Assembly (NCBI RefSeq): GCF_900105925.1 | Contig: NZ_LT629791.1 | Span: 3,879,278 to 3,943,277 of the forward strand | DNA length: 64,000 nucleotides | Source of the DNA: Jiangella alkaliphila | GTDB taxonomy: Bacteria; Actinomycetota; Actinomycetes; Jiangellales; Jiangellaceae | Direction of reading: 5' to 3' | Shown here: positions 16,684-24,900 of the stretch, piece by piece | Numbering within the stretch: position 1 is the first letter of the stretch | Layout of the letters: each line of letters begins with the position of its first letter | The notes under the pieces: model-generated | The model's database searches: none | What the model was told of the DNA's origin: nothing | Seen by the model: only the letters and a program-made list of their open reading frames with translations | Translations under genes and position numbers: made by a program

Positions 16684-17973
16684 TCAGCCGCGCGGGTCGG
16701 TCACCGCCCCGAGGAAGACGATGGTCCCGGTCTGGCTGTCGGAGATGGTGAACGCGAACGGACGGTCCACCCGGAAGCTCTGGCCGGCCGAGCTGCGGGT
16801 GACCCCGCCGGTGACGGCCGCGGCCTCGGTGCCGGCCTCGTCGACCCGGATGTAGGTCTTGTGCACGACGCTGGCGAGGTCCTGCGACTGCGGCGACATC
16901 GGCCGGAAGTCGGCGCCCTGGAAGGCCGGCCCCATGCCGAGCGCCGTGAGCGCGTCGCCGAGGTCGGCGTTCCATTCCAGCTCGAACTTCGGCACCACGA
17001 CCGTCTGCAGGTCCTGTGGCGTCAGGGCGGCGACGGCGGCCGCCCACTCGGTGGCGTCCAGCGACGAGAGCAGGCCCGGCAGCCCGGCGGCGTCGTCGGG
17101 GAGCAGGATCTCCATGCCGTACCGGCCGTCGGCGCCGTAGGGCAGCCGCAGCATGGAGTAGCCGTCGCGCTGGACGAACGGCAGCGTCTGCTCGCGCAGG
17201 AACATCAGCGGGACGTCGGCGCTGCCGCCGTCGGCCAGCGTGAACGGCTCGGTCTGCGTGTCGGCGGGGTCGAACTGGGTGGTCCAGGTGCCGAGGAAGT
17301 AGACGGCGTTGACGAGGACGAGCGCCGCCTGCGCGTCGGGCAGGCCGAGGTCGCGGGCGATGCCGTCGATGCGGTCCTCGGTGTGCTCGCGCACCCAGGC
17401 GTCGATCTCGTCGGCGGTGTCCTGCGACCCGAGGTCGGCCTCGTCGACGGTGGCGCCGAACGAGTCGCGGACGAACGAGAGGTAGTCGTCCTCGAACGGG
17501 ACGCCCTCCTGCGCCCACAGCGCGTTGGCCGGCGCCAGCGTGACGTCGGTGGTGTCGGCCAGCTGCCGCAGCAGCGCCCCGACCCGGACGTCGCGGGGGT
17601 CCTGGAGGTGCAGCGTGCCGGCCATGGCCTCGGCGGTCTCGCCGCCGGCCCCGGCCAGGACCATGGCCAGCATGGACGCGACGGAGACCGGCGACGTGAC
17701 GGTGTTCTCGCCGCCGTCGGTCAGCTCGCCGAGCAGGTCGAAGCCGAACTGGTTGACCGACGCGCCGACGGTGCCGGCGTCGGCCGGCGCGAGATCGGCG
17801 ACGACGTCGATGCGCGGCGCCGGACCCGGGTCGGTGGTGGGCGACGCGGCGGCCTCGCCCGCGCCGCCGGAGCCGTCACCGCCGCCGTCGGCCTCGTACT
17901 CCGGGCTGGCGCCGCACCCGGCGACCAGCAACGCGCCGGCGAGCACCGCGGTGACCACGCGGGGCAGGGACAT
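16684..17973 (-). CDS. Serpin lipoprotein 3
   Basis: 429 aa, the first of the three serpins to be translated. Lipobox LLVAGCGA is followed by a longer acidic/Gly/Pro linker than in the other two, then the serpin core (NTVTSPVSVASMLAMVLAGA, NALWAQEGVPFEDDYL, NAVYFLGTWTTQF, KTYIRVDEAGTEAAAVTGG). The reactive loop has VTRS (residues 391-394) before SAG; the Arg is a possible cleavage point for trypsin-like enzymes. It starts 21 bases after the cytochrome b stop, with CGGAGG upstream of the ATG. Probably the founder copy or an equally diverged paralogue. Confidence 0.95.
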   Translation of the reverse strand: MSLPRVVTAVLAGALLVAGCGASPEYEADGGGDGSGGAGEAAASPTTDPGPAPRIDVVADLAPADAGTVGASVNQFGFDLLGELTDGGENTVTSPVSVASMLAMVLAGAGGETAEAMAGTLHLQDPRDVRVGALLRQLADTTDVTLAPANALWAQEGVPFEDDYLSFVRDSFGATVDEADLGSQDTADEIDAWVREHTEDRIDGIARDLGLPDAQAALVLVNAVYFLGTWTTQFDPADTQTEPFTLADGGSADVPLMFLREQTLPFVQRDGYSMLRLPYGADGRYGMEILLPDDAAGLPGLLSSLDATEWAAAVAALTPQDLQTVVVPKFELEWNADLGDALTALGMGPAFQGADFRPMSPQSQDLASVVHKTYIRVDEAGTEAAAVTGGVTRSSAGQSFRVDRPFAFTISDSQTGTIVFLGAVTDPRG

Positions 17974-17994
17974 GAGGGCACCTCCGGGCGACAG

Positions 17995-19641
17995 TCAAGC
18001 ATGCTCCTTCACTTGGACGTCGCCGGAGACGGGTCGGTTGCCGGGAAGATCGGCGAAGTAGAACCGGGCCGCGAGGGCGCGGCGCCGGTCGGCGCGGTAG
18101 TGCGGGTTCGGGACGCCGTGCGCGTCGGCGATCTCGCCGGCCGCACCGACCCCCGCGGGCACCAGCGCCTCGCGCGGCGCCCGCCGCTGCGCCTCCTGCG
18201 CCGTCAGCGGCCGGTGCAGCTCGCTGAACCCGCCCTCGAGGCTGACGACGACGATGCCGGTCGCGTGCCCGTGCCGCAGCTCCTCCAGGTCGCGCAGCCG
18301 CAGGCCCAGGATGATCCGCTTCGTCGCCCAGAACGCCAGCGGCGGCGCCACGACGACGGCCACCTGCAGGAACCGGACCAGCGGGTCGAGCGGGACGTGC
18401 AGCAGCGTGGCCAGGACGTCGCTCGCGCCGGCCAGCCACAGCACCAGGTAGAACGCGACGAACGCGGCCACCAGCGCGGTGCGCACCGGCATGTCCCGGG
18501 GCCGGTCGAGGACGTCGGGGTCGCGGCGGTCGCCGGTGGCCCACTGCTCGAACCACGGGTACAGCGCGAGCGACGTCAGCAGGACGCCGGGCAGCACCAT
18601 GACGGGGACGAGGACGCTCAGCGTCAGCGTGTAGCCGAACACGTCCACCTCCCACGGCGGCATCAGGCGCACCGCGCCGTCGAGGAACCCGAGGTACCAC
18701 GGGGGACGGCTGCCGGCCGGCGCCTGCGACGCGTCGAACGGACCCCACAGCCAGACCGGGTTGACCTGCACGGTCGCCGCCATCGCGACGATCGCGCCGG
18801 AGATCAGCAGCCCCAGCCCGCCCATCCGGACGGCGTACCGGGGCAGCGGCTCGCCGGCCGGCTCGGCCGCCGCCCGCTGTTCTTCTTTTCCCTTGTGGAG
18901 CTCTTTGCTGCCTTGAACCTCGCGGTCGGCGACGCGCAACCGCCGGAACGCCAGGACCAGCGCGACGGCGGCCAGTCCCACGATCAGCGTCGGCAGCACC
19001 CACACGTGCACGGTGTTCAGCCGGCCGATGATCTGGTCGCCGGGGAACTCGTTCCCGAACACCAGCCACGACAGCCACGTCCCGACCACCGGCGTGGCCA
19101 GCAGGTAACCCTCGGCGACGCGCAGGCCGGTGCCGGACTGCAGGTCGTCGGGGAGCGAGTGGCCGAGGTACGCCTCGGCGATGCTCAGCACCAGCACCGC
19201 CAGCAGGATCAGCCAGGCGACGCGCCGGTGCCCGCGGAACGCTCCGGCGAGGAACACCCGCAGCAGGTGCGCCGACAGCGCGGCGATGAACACCAGTGAC
19301 GCCCAGTGGTGCACCTGACGGACCAGCAGCCCGCCCGGCACCTCCATGGAGATGCGCACCGTCGACGCGTACGCCTCGGACATCGTCACGCCGCGCAGCG
19401 GCGCGTAGTCGCCCGTGTATACGACCGGCCGCATCGACGGCTCGAACCAGAACGACAGCAGCACGCCGGACACCAGCACCAGCAGGAAGCTGATGACGGC
19501 CAGCGGGAGGAACAGGTCGGTCCAGCGCCTCGGCACCCGCAGCCGGCGCCGGGACAGGTCGGGCACCCCCGCCCGCCGGCCGAACCGGTCGGCCAGGCCG
19601 AGCACTCCGGTGACCATCTTGTGATTCGTCAGGCCGCGCAT
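17995..19641 (-). CDS. Degenerate cytochrome b (QcrB paralogue), first gene of the serpin operon
   Basis: 548-aa membrane protein clearly related to QcrB: RQVHHWASLVFIAALSAHLL, HSLPDDLQSGTGLR, ATVQVNPVW, and the actinobacterial C-terminal DLEELRHGHATGI tail. The helix-B haem ligands H111 and H125 are kept. In helix D, H212 is kept but the partner position 227 is Ala. The quinol-site PEWY/PDWY motif reads PPWY (313-316), so the acidic residue is missing. No Rieske or cytochrome c gene adjoins. The ATG has GAGGAG seven bases upstream. It probably binds one haem and no longer performs normal quinol oxidation; its role next to the serpins is unknown. Confidence 0.9.
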   Translation of the reverse strand: MRGLTNHKMVTGVLGLADRFGRRAGVPDLSRRRLRVPRRWTDLFLPLAVISFLLVLVSGVLLSFWFEPSMRPVVYTGDYAPLRGVTMSEAYASTVRISMEVPGGLLVRQVHHWASLVFIAALSAHLLRVFLAGAFRGHRRVAWLILLAVLVLSIAEAYLGHSLPDDLQSGTGLRVAEGYLLATPVVGTWLSWLVFGNEFPGDQIIGRLNTVHVWVLPTLIVGLAAVALVLAFRRLRVADREVQGSKELHKGKEEQRAAAEPAGEPLPRYAVRMGGLGLLISGAIVAMAATVQVNPVWLWGPFDASQAPAGSRPPWYLGFLDGAVRLMPPWEVDVFGYTLTLSVLVPVMVLPGVLLTSLALYPWFEQWATGDRRDPDVLDRPRDMPVRTALVAAFVAFYLVLWLAGASDVLATLLHVPLDPLVRFLQVAVVVAPPLAFWATKRIILGLRLRDLEELRHGHATGIVVVSLEGGFSELHRPLTAQEAQRRAPREALVPAGVGAAGEIADAHGVPNPHYRADRRRALAARFYFADLPGNRPVSGDVQVKEHA

Positions 19642-19730
19642 GCCGCACTCCTCGCGATCGCTCCTACCACTACGACAGAAACGGGCCGCGGATTGTGACA
19701 TGACGTCGATCACGTCCGTAGGCTGCGGCT

Positions 19731-20114
19731 ATGGCTCCGGCGATCGATCTCATGGACGACACGTTCGTGGTGGCCGAGCGGGCCGAACTGGCGGCGTACG
19801 TCCGCGACCCCGCTGTCGCGCGCGCGTGGTGGCCGCGGCTGACCCTCGCCGTCCACCAGGACCGCGGCCTCGAGGGCGTGCGCTGGACCGTCGCCGGCGA
19901 GCTGACCGGCAGTACCGAGCTGTGGCTGGAGCGCTGGGGCGACGGCGTCGTCGTCCACTGGTTTTTGCGCGCCGACCCGGCGTCGCCGCGGGCCCGGCCG
20001 GACCGGCTGGCCCGGCGTTACACCGTCGCGTTCAAGGCGCGGATCCACGAGCTGAAGGACCGGCTCGAGCACGGGCGACCGGCCGGGGTGCCGCGGCTGC
20101 CCCCGGCTCGATAG
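19731..20114 (+). CDS. Conserved SRPBCC-like protein
   Basis: 127 aa. The pattern of a short N-terminal strand, Trp-rich centre (ARAWWPRLTL, WTVAGELTGSTELWLERW) and long C-terminal helix (RLARRYTVAFKARIHELKDRLEHG) resembles a polyketide cyclase/START-type fold. The substrate is unknown. TAGGCT lies six bases before the ATG with GTGACA 18 bases further up, suggesting a leaderless transcript. It precedes a clearer SRPBCC gene by 43 bases. Confidence 0.7.
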   Translation: MAPAIDLMDDTFVVAERAELAAYVRDPAVARAWWPRLTLAVHQDRGLEGVRWTVAGELTGSTELWLERWGDGVVVHWFLRADPASPRARPDRLARRYTVAFKARIHELKDRLEHGRPAGVPRLPPAR

Positions 20115-20157
20115 TCTGCGATCTCCGCTGGACACGGCTGATGGGACACTGTCACAC

Positions 20158-20607
20158 ATGGCTTCGCAGACCACGTCGAGCATCGTCGTCGCCGCGACCC
20201 CGGCACAGATCATGGCCGTCATCGCCGACCTCGAGGCGTACCCGGAGTGGACGGCCTCGGTCCGCGAGGTCGAGGTGCTGACGGTCTACGAGGACACCGG
20301 GCGGCCGGGCGAGGCGAAGTTCGTCCTCGACGCCGGCCCGATCAAGGACCGCTACACGCTCACCTACGAGTGGGACGGCGACGACGAGGTCCGGTGGAGC
20401 CTGGTCGAGGGCGGCCTGATCAAGGAACTGGACGGCTCGTACGCGCTGGCGGCCGTCGACGGCTCGAACACCGAGGTGACGTACCAGCTGACGGTCGACG
20501 TCGCGATCCCGATGCTCGGGCTGATGAAGCGCAAGGCGGAGAAGGTCATCATCGACACGGCTCTGAAAGAGCTGAAGAAGCGGGTCGAGGACGGAGTGGA
20601 CGAGTGA
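20158..20607 (+). CDS. SRPBCC (polyketide cyclase/START-like) family protein
   Basis: 149 aa with the usual SRPBCC pattern: TSSIVVAATPAQIMAVIADLEAYPEW at the N-terminus, paired strands in the middle (RYTLTYEWDGDDEVRWSLV) and a long C-terminal helix (KRKAEKVIIDTALKELKKRVE). These proteins bind lipids or other hydrophobic ligands; the ligand is unknown. The stop overlaps the start of the ROK kinase, so the two are translated together. Mycobacteria carry a similar gene in the same genomic neighbourhood as qcr/trpD. Confidence 0.85.
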   Translation: MASQTTSSIVVAATPAQIMAVIADLEAYPEWTASVREVEVLTVYEDTGRPGEAKFVLDAGPIKDRYTLTYEWDGDDEVRWSLVEGGLIKELDGSYALAAVDGSNTEVTYQLTVDVAIPMLGLMKRKAEKVIIDTALKELKKRVEDGVDE

Positions 20608-21539
20608 GCCTCACCATCGGGGTCGACGTCGGCGGCACCAAGATCGCGGCCGGCGTCGTGGACGAGAAGGGCGTCATCGGGTCGCGGGCACGGCGCGAGA
20701 CGCCGTCGCACGACCCCGCGGCGATCGTCGAGACGATCATCGAGGTGACCAAGGAGCTGGCCGCCCAGCACGAGGTCGCTGCCGTGGGCGTCGGGTCGGC
20801 CGGCTTCATCGACTCCGCGCGGTCGCGGGTGCTGTTCGCGCCGAACCTCGCCTGGCGCGACGTCCCCGTCCGCGACCAGGTCGCCGAGGCCACCGGCCTG
20901 CCCACCGTCGTCGAGAACGACGCCAACGCCGCCGCCTGGGGCGAGTTCCGCTTCGGCGCCGCCGAGGACGTCGACGACATGATCCTGCTGACCATCGGCA
21001 CCGGCGTCGGTGGCGGCGTAGTGCTCGACGGCCAGATCTACCGGGGTGCGCACGGCGTCGCGGCCGAGCTCGGGCACATGCGGGTGGTTCCCGACGGGCA
21101 CCTGTGCGGCTGCGGGCTGCGCGGCTGCCTCGAGGCGTACGCCAGCGGCACCGCCCTGGTGCGCGAGGCGCGCGAGGCGGCCAGCCTGCCGTCGGCCGAG
21201 CGGCTGCTCGGCCTGGCCGGCGGCGACGCGCAGCGCATCACCGGCCCCATGGTCACCGAGCTGGCCGGCCAGGGCGACGAGCTGGCGATCGTGCTGATCG
21301 CCGAGGTCGGCCGCTGGCTGGGCGAGGCGATGGGCTCGCTCACGGCGGTGTTCGACCCCGCGGCGTACGTGATCGGCGGCGGCGTGTCCGCGGCCGGTGA
21401 CCTGCTGATCCGCCCGGCCGAGGAGGCGTTGCGCAAGCACACCACCGGCGCCGGTCACCGGCCGGAGCCGGAGGTGCGGGTGGCGACGCTCGGCAACGAC
21501 GCCGGCGTCATCGGCGCGGCCGACCTCGCCCGGGTGTGA
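20604..21539 (+). CDS. ROK-family glucokinase
   Basis: 311 aa. Phosphorylates glucose (or a related sugar), probably with ATP. Seen: the phosphate-binding IGVDVGGTKIAAGVV at the N-terminus, the catalytic Asp in ENDANAAAWGE, GTGVGGGVV, and the ROK zinc site GHMRVVPDG...CGCGLRGCLEAYAS. There is no N-terminal helix-turn-helix, so it is an enzyme and not a NagC-type repressor. GTG start overlaps the upstream stop; the downstream gene overlaps in turn (GTGA). Confidence 0.93.
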   Translation: MSLTIGVDVGGTKIAAGVVDEKGVIGSRARRETPSHDPAAIVETIIEVTKELAAQHEVAAVGVGSAGFIDSARSRVLFAPNLAWRDVPVRDQVAEATGLPTVVENDANAAAWGEFRFGAAEDVDDMILLTIGTGVGGGVVLDGQIYRGAHGVAAELGHMRVVPDGHLCGCGLRGCLEAYASGTALVREAREAASLPSAERLLGLAGGDAQRITGPMVTELAGQGDELAIVLIAEVGRWLGEAMGSLTAVFDPAAYVIGGGVSAAGDLLIRPAEEALRKHTTGAGHRPEPEVRVATLGNDAGVIGAADLARV

Positions 21540-22228
21540 CGGCCACGGACCCGGCCGGCACGCTCCGCGTCGTCACTTACAACGTCCGCGGGCTGCGCGA
21601 TGACGGCGCGGCCGTCGCCCGGGTGCTGCGTGACCTCGACCCCGACGTCGCGTTCGTCCAGGAGCTGCCGAAGGTCGTGCTGTGGCGCGGCCGGGCGGCG
21701 TCGTTCGCCCGCCGCGCCGACCTGCTGTACGCGGCCGGCGGCGGCACGACCGGCGGGACGGCGCTGTTCACGGCCGTCCGGGTGGACCTGCGCGAGGTGC
21801 AGGAGCACCGGCTGCGGCGCACGCCCGGGCTGAGCCGGCGCGGCCTGGTGCTGGCCCGGCTGGAGAAGGACGGCGTCGCGTTCGCGGCCGGCTCGCTGCA
21901 CCTCGGCCTGGACGCGGGCGAGCGGGCCCGGCACCTGACCGACCTCACCGGCCTGGTCAACCGGCTGGGCCTGGCGACGACGGTGCTCGGCGGCGACCTC
22001 AACGAGGCGCCTTCGGCGTTGACGTGGACCCGGCTGGCCTCGCAGTACACCGACGCCGGCGCCGCCGACCCCACGCCGACGTTCCCGGTGGCCGACCCGC
22101 GGGAGCGCATCGACGGCATCTTCGTCCGCGGCGCCGACGTGACCTCCTACCGCGTCGTCGACACCCCGGACGCGTGCGTGGCCAGCGACCACTTCCCGGT
22201 CGTGGCGGAGCTGACCCTGCCGCGCTGA
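21536..22228 (+). CDS. Endonuclease/exonuclease/phosphatase (EEP) family protein
   Basis: 230 aa with EEP hallmarks: RVVTYNVRGL at the start, AGSLHLGLDAG, GGDLNEAPSAL with the catalytic D-N pair, and a C-terminal SDHFPVVAEL. These are metal-dependent phosphodiesterases acting on DNA, lipids or phosphate esters; the target cannot be told. The GTG start overlaps the kinase stop. It is the last gene of this block before the accessory segment, with lower-GC sequence beginning after its stop. Confidence 0.88.
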   Translation: MTATDPAGTLRVVTYNVRGLRDDGAAVARVLRDLDPDVAFVQELPKVVLWRGRAASFARRADLLYAAGGGTTGGTALFTAVRVDLREVQEHRLRRTPGLSRRGLVLARLEKDGVAFAAGSLHLGLDAGERARHLTDLTGLVNRLGLATTVLGGDLNEAPSALTWTRLASQYTDAGAADPTPTFPVADPRERIDGIFVRGADVTSYRVVDTPDACVASDHFPVVAELTLPR

Positions 22229-22253
22229 CCGGGCAGGCCGCGGCGGTACGTTC

Positions 22254-22508
22254 TCACTCCGTGGCGCACCCGCCGGCCGTACTCCTGGCGCCCGCGATAC
22301 CGGACTCCACCGCCGACCAGAGTGTGCTCGCGGAGGAGAAGAGTTCCAGGGTCAGACCTCCTCGTCGAATTCCGGGCCGAAATGATCCTCGATTCCGTTG
22401 AGCAGGGTCACGAGCCCCAGCGAGGGGAATGGGATCGGGTTCCATCGGGAACGGCAAATCATTTCGCAGCAGCTGGTCGAAGACGGGGTCCCAGGGTTTA
22501 TCGGACAT
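22254..22508 (-). pseudogene. Frameshifted acyl carrier protein remnant
   Basis: The N-terminal part (MSDKPWDPVFDQLLRNDLPF) and C-terminal part (LTLELFSSASTLWSAVE) in one frame match small actinobacterial acyl carrier proteins. The middle in that frame is nonsense, but the +1-shifted frame reads SLGLVTLLNGIEDHFG then PEFDEEV: the helix after the phosphopantetheine Ser. Two compensating indels are therefore needed, and the conserved GxD before the Ser is missing. It is 134 bases downstream of the ABC permease on the same strand. Decay or a sequencing error could both explain it, though two indels plus the lost motif favour decay. Confidence 0.65.
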
Positions 22509-22642
22509 CACTTGTCGTCGGGACTGAGCAGGACGATGTACGAGCCAGGATTGGCCTGACACACGTTCGGCATTCGTCGGCGGCTGCTTTGCTCTTGGGC
22601 GACAGACGCCGACACCACACACCCTTCCCAGCCCTATCCCGC

Positions 22643-23410
22643 TTAGGTGTCGCGTCGCTGCAGGAGGGTAGTTCCGAGTGTCACCGCGGCTGTGGCCCAC
22701 AGCGCCAGGACACCTAGCCCGGCCCACGGGCCGATCGGCAGCCGGTCTAGTCCGGTGGTGGCTTGGATGGCCAGTCCTGCCGGCATCGGTCCGATGCGGG
22801 CGAGCTGTTGCTGAAGCCAGGGATCGGTGACGACGTGGCTGAGCAGAGGGAAAAGATAGAGCAGGGCCAGGACTGTGCCCGAGGCGACCGCGCCGTCCCG
22901 GACGGCGAACCCGACGCCGAGTGCGAGTTCAGCAATGAGGACCAGGTACAGCACGGTGCCGAGCCCGGCCCGCAGGGTGGCCGCATCGGTCAGGGCGGGA
23001 GTCCCTGGTAGCAGCAGGTGGCCGGCCAGGAGCGAGCCCAGGACGCCGGCGATGCTTGCGACTGCGGTCACGGCGCCCAAGACCAGGGCTTTTGCAGCCA
23101 GCGCCGTCGTCCGCCTCGGCACCGCCGCCAGCGTCAACTGGATCATCCCGGTGCTGTACTCACCGCTGGTCGACAGCACGACCAGCACGGCGACAATGGC
23201 TTGGCCCACCATCACTCCGCTCAGCGCGAGCCGGGCTGGGTCCCCGCCGTCCATATCGCGGACGCTGCCGGTGGTGGCTGCCCCTACCGACACGGTGACG
23301 GCAACCAGCCCGAGGAGTAGCCACCACGTTCCGGCATCAGTTCGCAGCTTCGTCCACTCCGCCCTGCACGCACGGCGCAGTGCCGCCGCCTTGATTGCTG
23401 CGCTGTTCAT
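22643..23410 (-). CDS. ABC-2 type transporter permease
   Basis: 255-aa permease with six hydrophobic segments (WWLLLGLVAVTVSVGA, MVGQAIVAVLVVLS, LVLGAVTAVASIAGVLGSLL, LGTVLYLVLIAELALGVG, VLALLYLFPLL, LGVLALWATAAVTLGTTLL). The N-terminal AEWTKLRTDAGTWW and GEYSTGMIQLTLAAVPRR motifs are shared with the next permease and are typical of lantibiotic-immunity/natural-product exporters. Last gene of ATPase-permease-permease; its ATG overlaps the upstream stop by four bases. Confidence 0.9.
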   Translation of the reverse strand: MNSAAIKAAALRRACRAEWTKLRTDAGTWWLLLGLVAVTVSVGAATTGSVRDMDGGDPARLALSGVMVGQAIVAVLVVLSTSGEYSTGMIQLTLAAVPRRTTALAAKALVLGAVTAVASIAGVLGSLLAGHLLLPGTPALTDAATLRAGLGTVLYLVLIAELALGVGFAVRDGAVASGTVLALLYLFPLLSHVVTDPWLQQQLARIGPMPAGLAIQATTGLDRLPIGPWAGLGVLALWATAAVTLGTTLLQRRDT

Positions 23411-24900
23411 GCGTTCCTCCGGCGAAGCATCCACCACGCCAACCCGGTGAGCGCCAGCGTCCATGCGCCGAGCACCGCAAGGCCAGCCCAGGGTGGCAGC
23501 GGAAAGTAGCCGGTTGCCGGTGTGTAGACAGAGAGCACGTGGGCATAGCGCGACAGCGTCTGTTGGATCGCGAAGCCCGCCGCGGGGGTCAGGCGGAGCA
23601 GCCACTGCGCAGCATCGGTCGGGAGCATCCCGCCCATCGCCAGCACATAGGGCACCACGACCAGCGTGGCGACGGCAGCGATCGCTGCGGCACTGCGCCG
23701 CAGCACAACACCCAGAGACAGTGCGAGCAGTGTCGTTGCGGCCAGCAACAAGCCTGTGCCCAGTACGGCGCGCACCTGTTCTGTTGGCGGTACCGTCAGC
23801 ACGGCGAAGTGGGCCGCGCTGGCTCGTGCTTGACCCAGAGCGAGACTCGCCGCCGCTGCTCCCACGCCGACCACGAATGCCACTCCAGTCACGACGATCG
23901 CCTTGGCGGCCACCACCCGTCCACGTCTCGGTGTTGCGGTCAGGGTGAGGGTCAGCAGCCCGCGCCGGTATTCGCCGGCGCCGAACTGCACTGCCACGAC
24001 GCTGAGGACAAGCAGACAGACGAAGGTACCGATCAGGAAGGTCTCGACGGTGAACGCGGGCCCCAGCGCGGGGCCACCGACGACGGGTGCGATGTCGCCC
24101 GCACCGGTGATGGTGAAACCGTCGTCGTTCGCGCGGTAGCTCCCCGACGCGGTTGGGACGTAGCTGCCTGACGTGCCTGCGTCATTGCCGACCTGGGTGT
24201 AGGACCAGCCGTCGTTGTTCCACGCTCCGGTGAGTGTGGGTTGGCCGAAGGTTGCCGAGGCGGTCGCTGGTGCGCTGCTGGCATTGGCGGTATCTACGGT
24301 GGCGGGCGCGGTGACGAACAGGCCGACCTGGAGCGTGGTGCCTGCAATCTCGGCGGTGCCGATCTCGGTCCAGTGGACGCCGTCTGTCGAGTCGTATCCC
24401 GTGACGGTCGTACCCGTCCGGACCAGCCGTAGCCATTGCGGTGTCGCCGGGGATGGTGTGCCCGTCACGTCTCCGGCGCGATCGTGGACGAAGTCGTGCT
24501 GCATCCGGACCCCGTGTGCCGCCGTCGCCATTACTGCGGCGTACGACGATCCTTGCGTCAGGCTCGTCTTGAGAATGATCCCGGCCTTGGACCAGGGGGT
24601 GAGGCCCGACACGGTGTCGCTGGGCCCGGCGTCCGGGTCGGCGAGAATACCGGTCAGACTGGTGACGGGCACGGTCAACGAGCCATCCCCGGTGACCGTG
24701 GTGTGAAGGAACGAGAAGCTGTCGTTGACGGCCTCACCGCCCGGGCCGGCCGGCAGTGCAGCATCGGCGCCGGCACCTTGGTTCGAGGAGGCCGTGCCCA
24801 CCAGCAGGAACAGCACCGAGGCCAGTGCAGCCCCGACAGCGCCGAGCACCCAACCACGCACGGTGCGGAACTTGGTCCACTCGGCGTGCAAAGTCCTCAT
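23407..24900 (-). CDS. ABC-2 permease with a large extracytoplasmic insert
   Basis: 497 aa. The first membrane span (WVLGAVGAALASVLFLLVG) is followed by about 200 extracytoplasmic residues (about 45-245), then the remaining spans with GEYRRGLLTLTLTATPRR. The insert reads like a beta-sandwich lectin/DUF1349 domain: LTPWSKAGIILKTSLTQGSSYAAVMATAAHG, QWLRLVRTGTTVTGYDSTDGVHWTEIGT and LQVGLFVTAP. Such an insert is not usual in ABC-2 permeases and may sense or hold a ligand at the cell surface. Coupled to the ATPase and second permease by four-base overlaps. Confidence 0.88.
   Translation of the reverse strand: MRTLHAEWTKFRTVRGWVLGAVGAALASVLFLLVGTASSNQGAGADAALPAGPGGEAVNDSFSFLHTTVTGDGSLTVPVTSLTGILADPDAGPSDTVSGLTPWSKAGIILKTSLTQGSSYAAVMATAAHGVRMQHDFVHDRAGDVTGTPSPATPQWLRLVRTGTTVTGYDSTDGVHWTEIGTAEIAGTTLQVGLFVTAPATVDTANASSAPATASATFGQPTLTGAWNNDGWSYTQVGNDAGTSGSYVPTASGSYRANDDGFTITGAGDIAPVVGGPALGPAFTVETFLIGTFVCLLVLSVVAVQFGAGEYRRGLLTLTLTATPRRGRVVAAKAIVVTGVAFVVGVGAAAASLALGQARASAAHFAVLTVPPTEQVRAVLGTGLLLAATTLLALSLGVVLRRSAAAIAAVATLVVVPYVLAMGGMLPTDAAQWLLRLTPAAGFAIQQTLSRYAHVLSVYTPATGYFPLPPWAGLAVLGAWTLALTGLAWWMLRRRNA

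Noticed and set aside
14150-17973. Assembly duplication as the cause of the three serpins
   Set aside because: The copies differ throughout, including linker length and loop residues, so they are diverged paralogues and not a repeated read segment.
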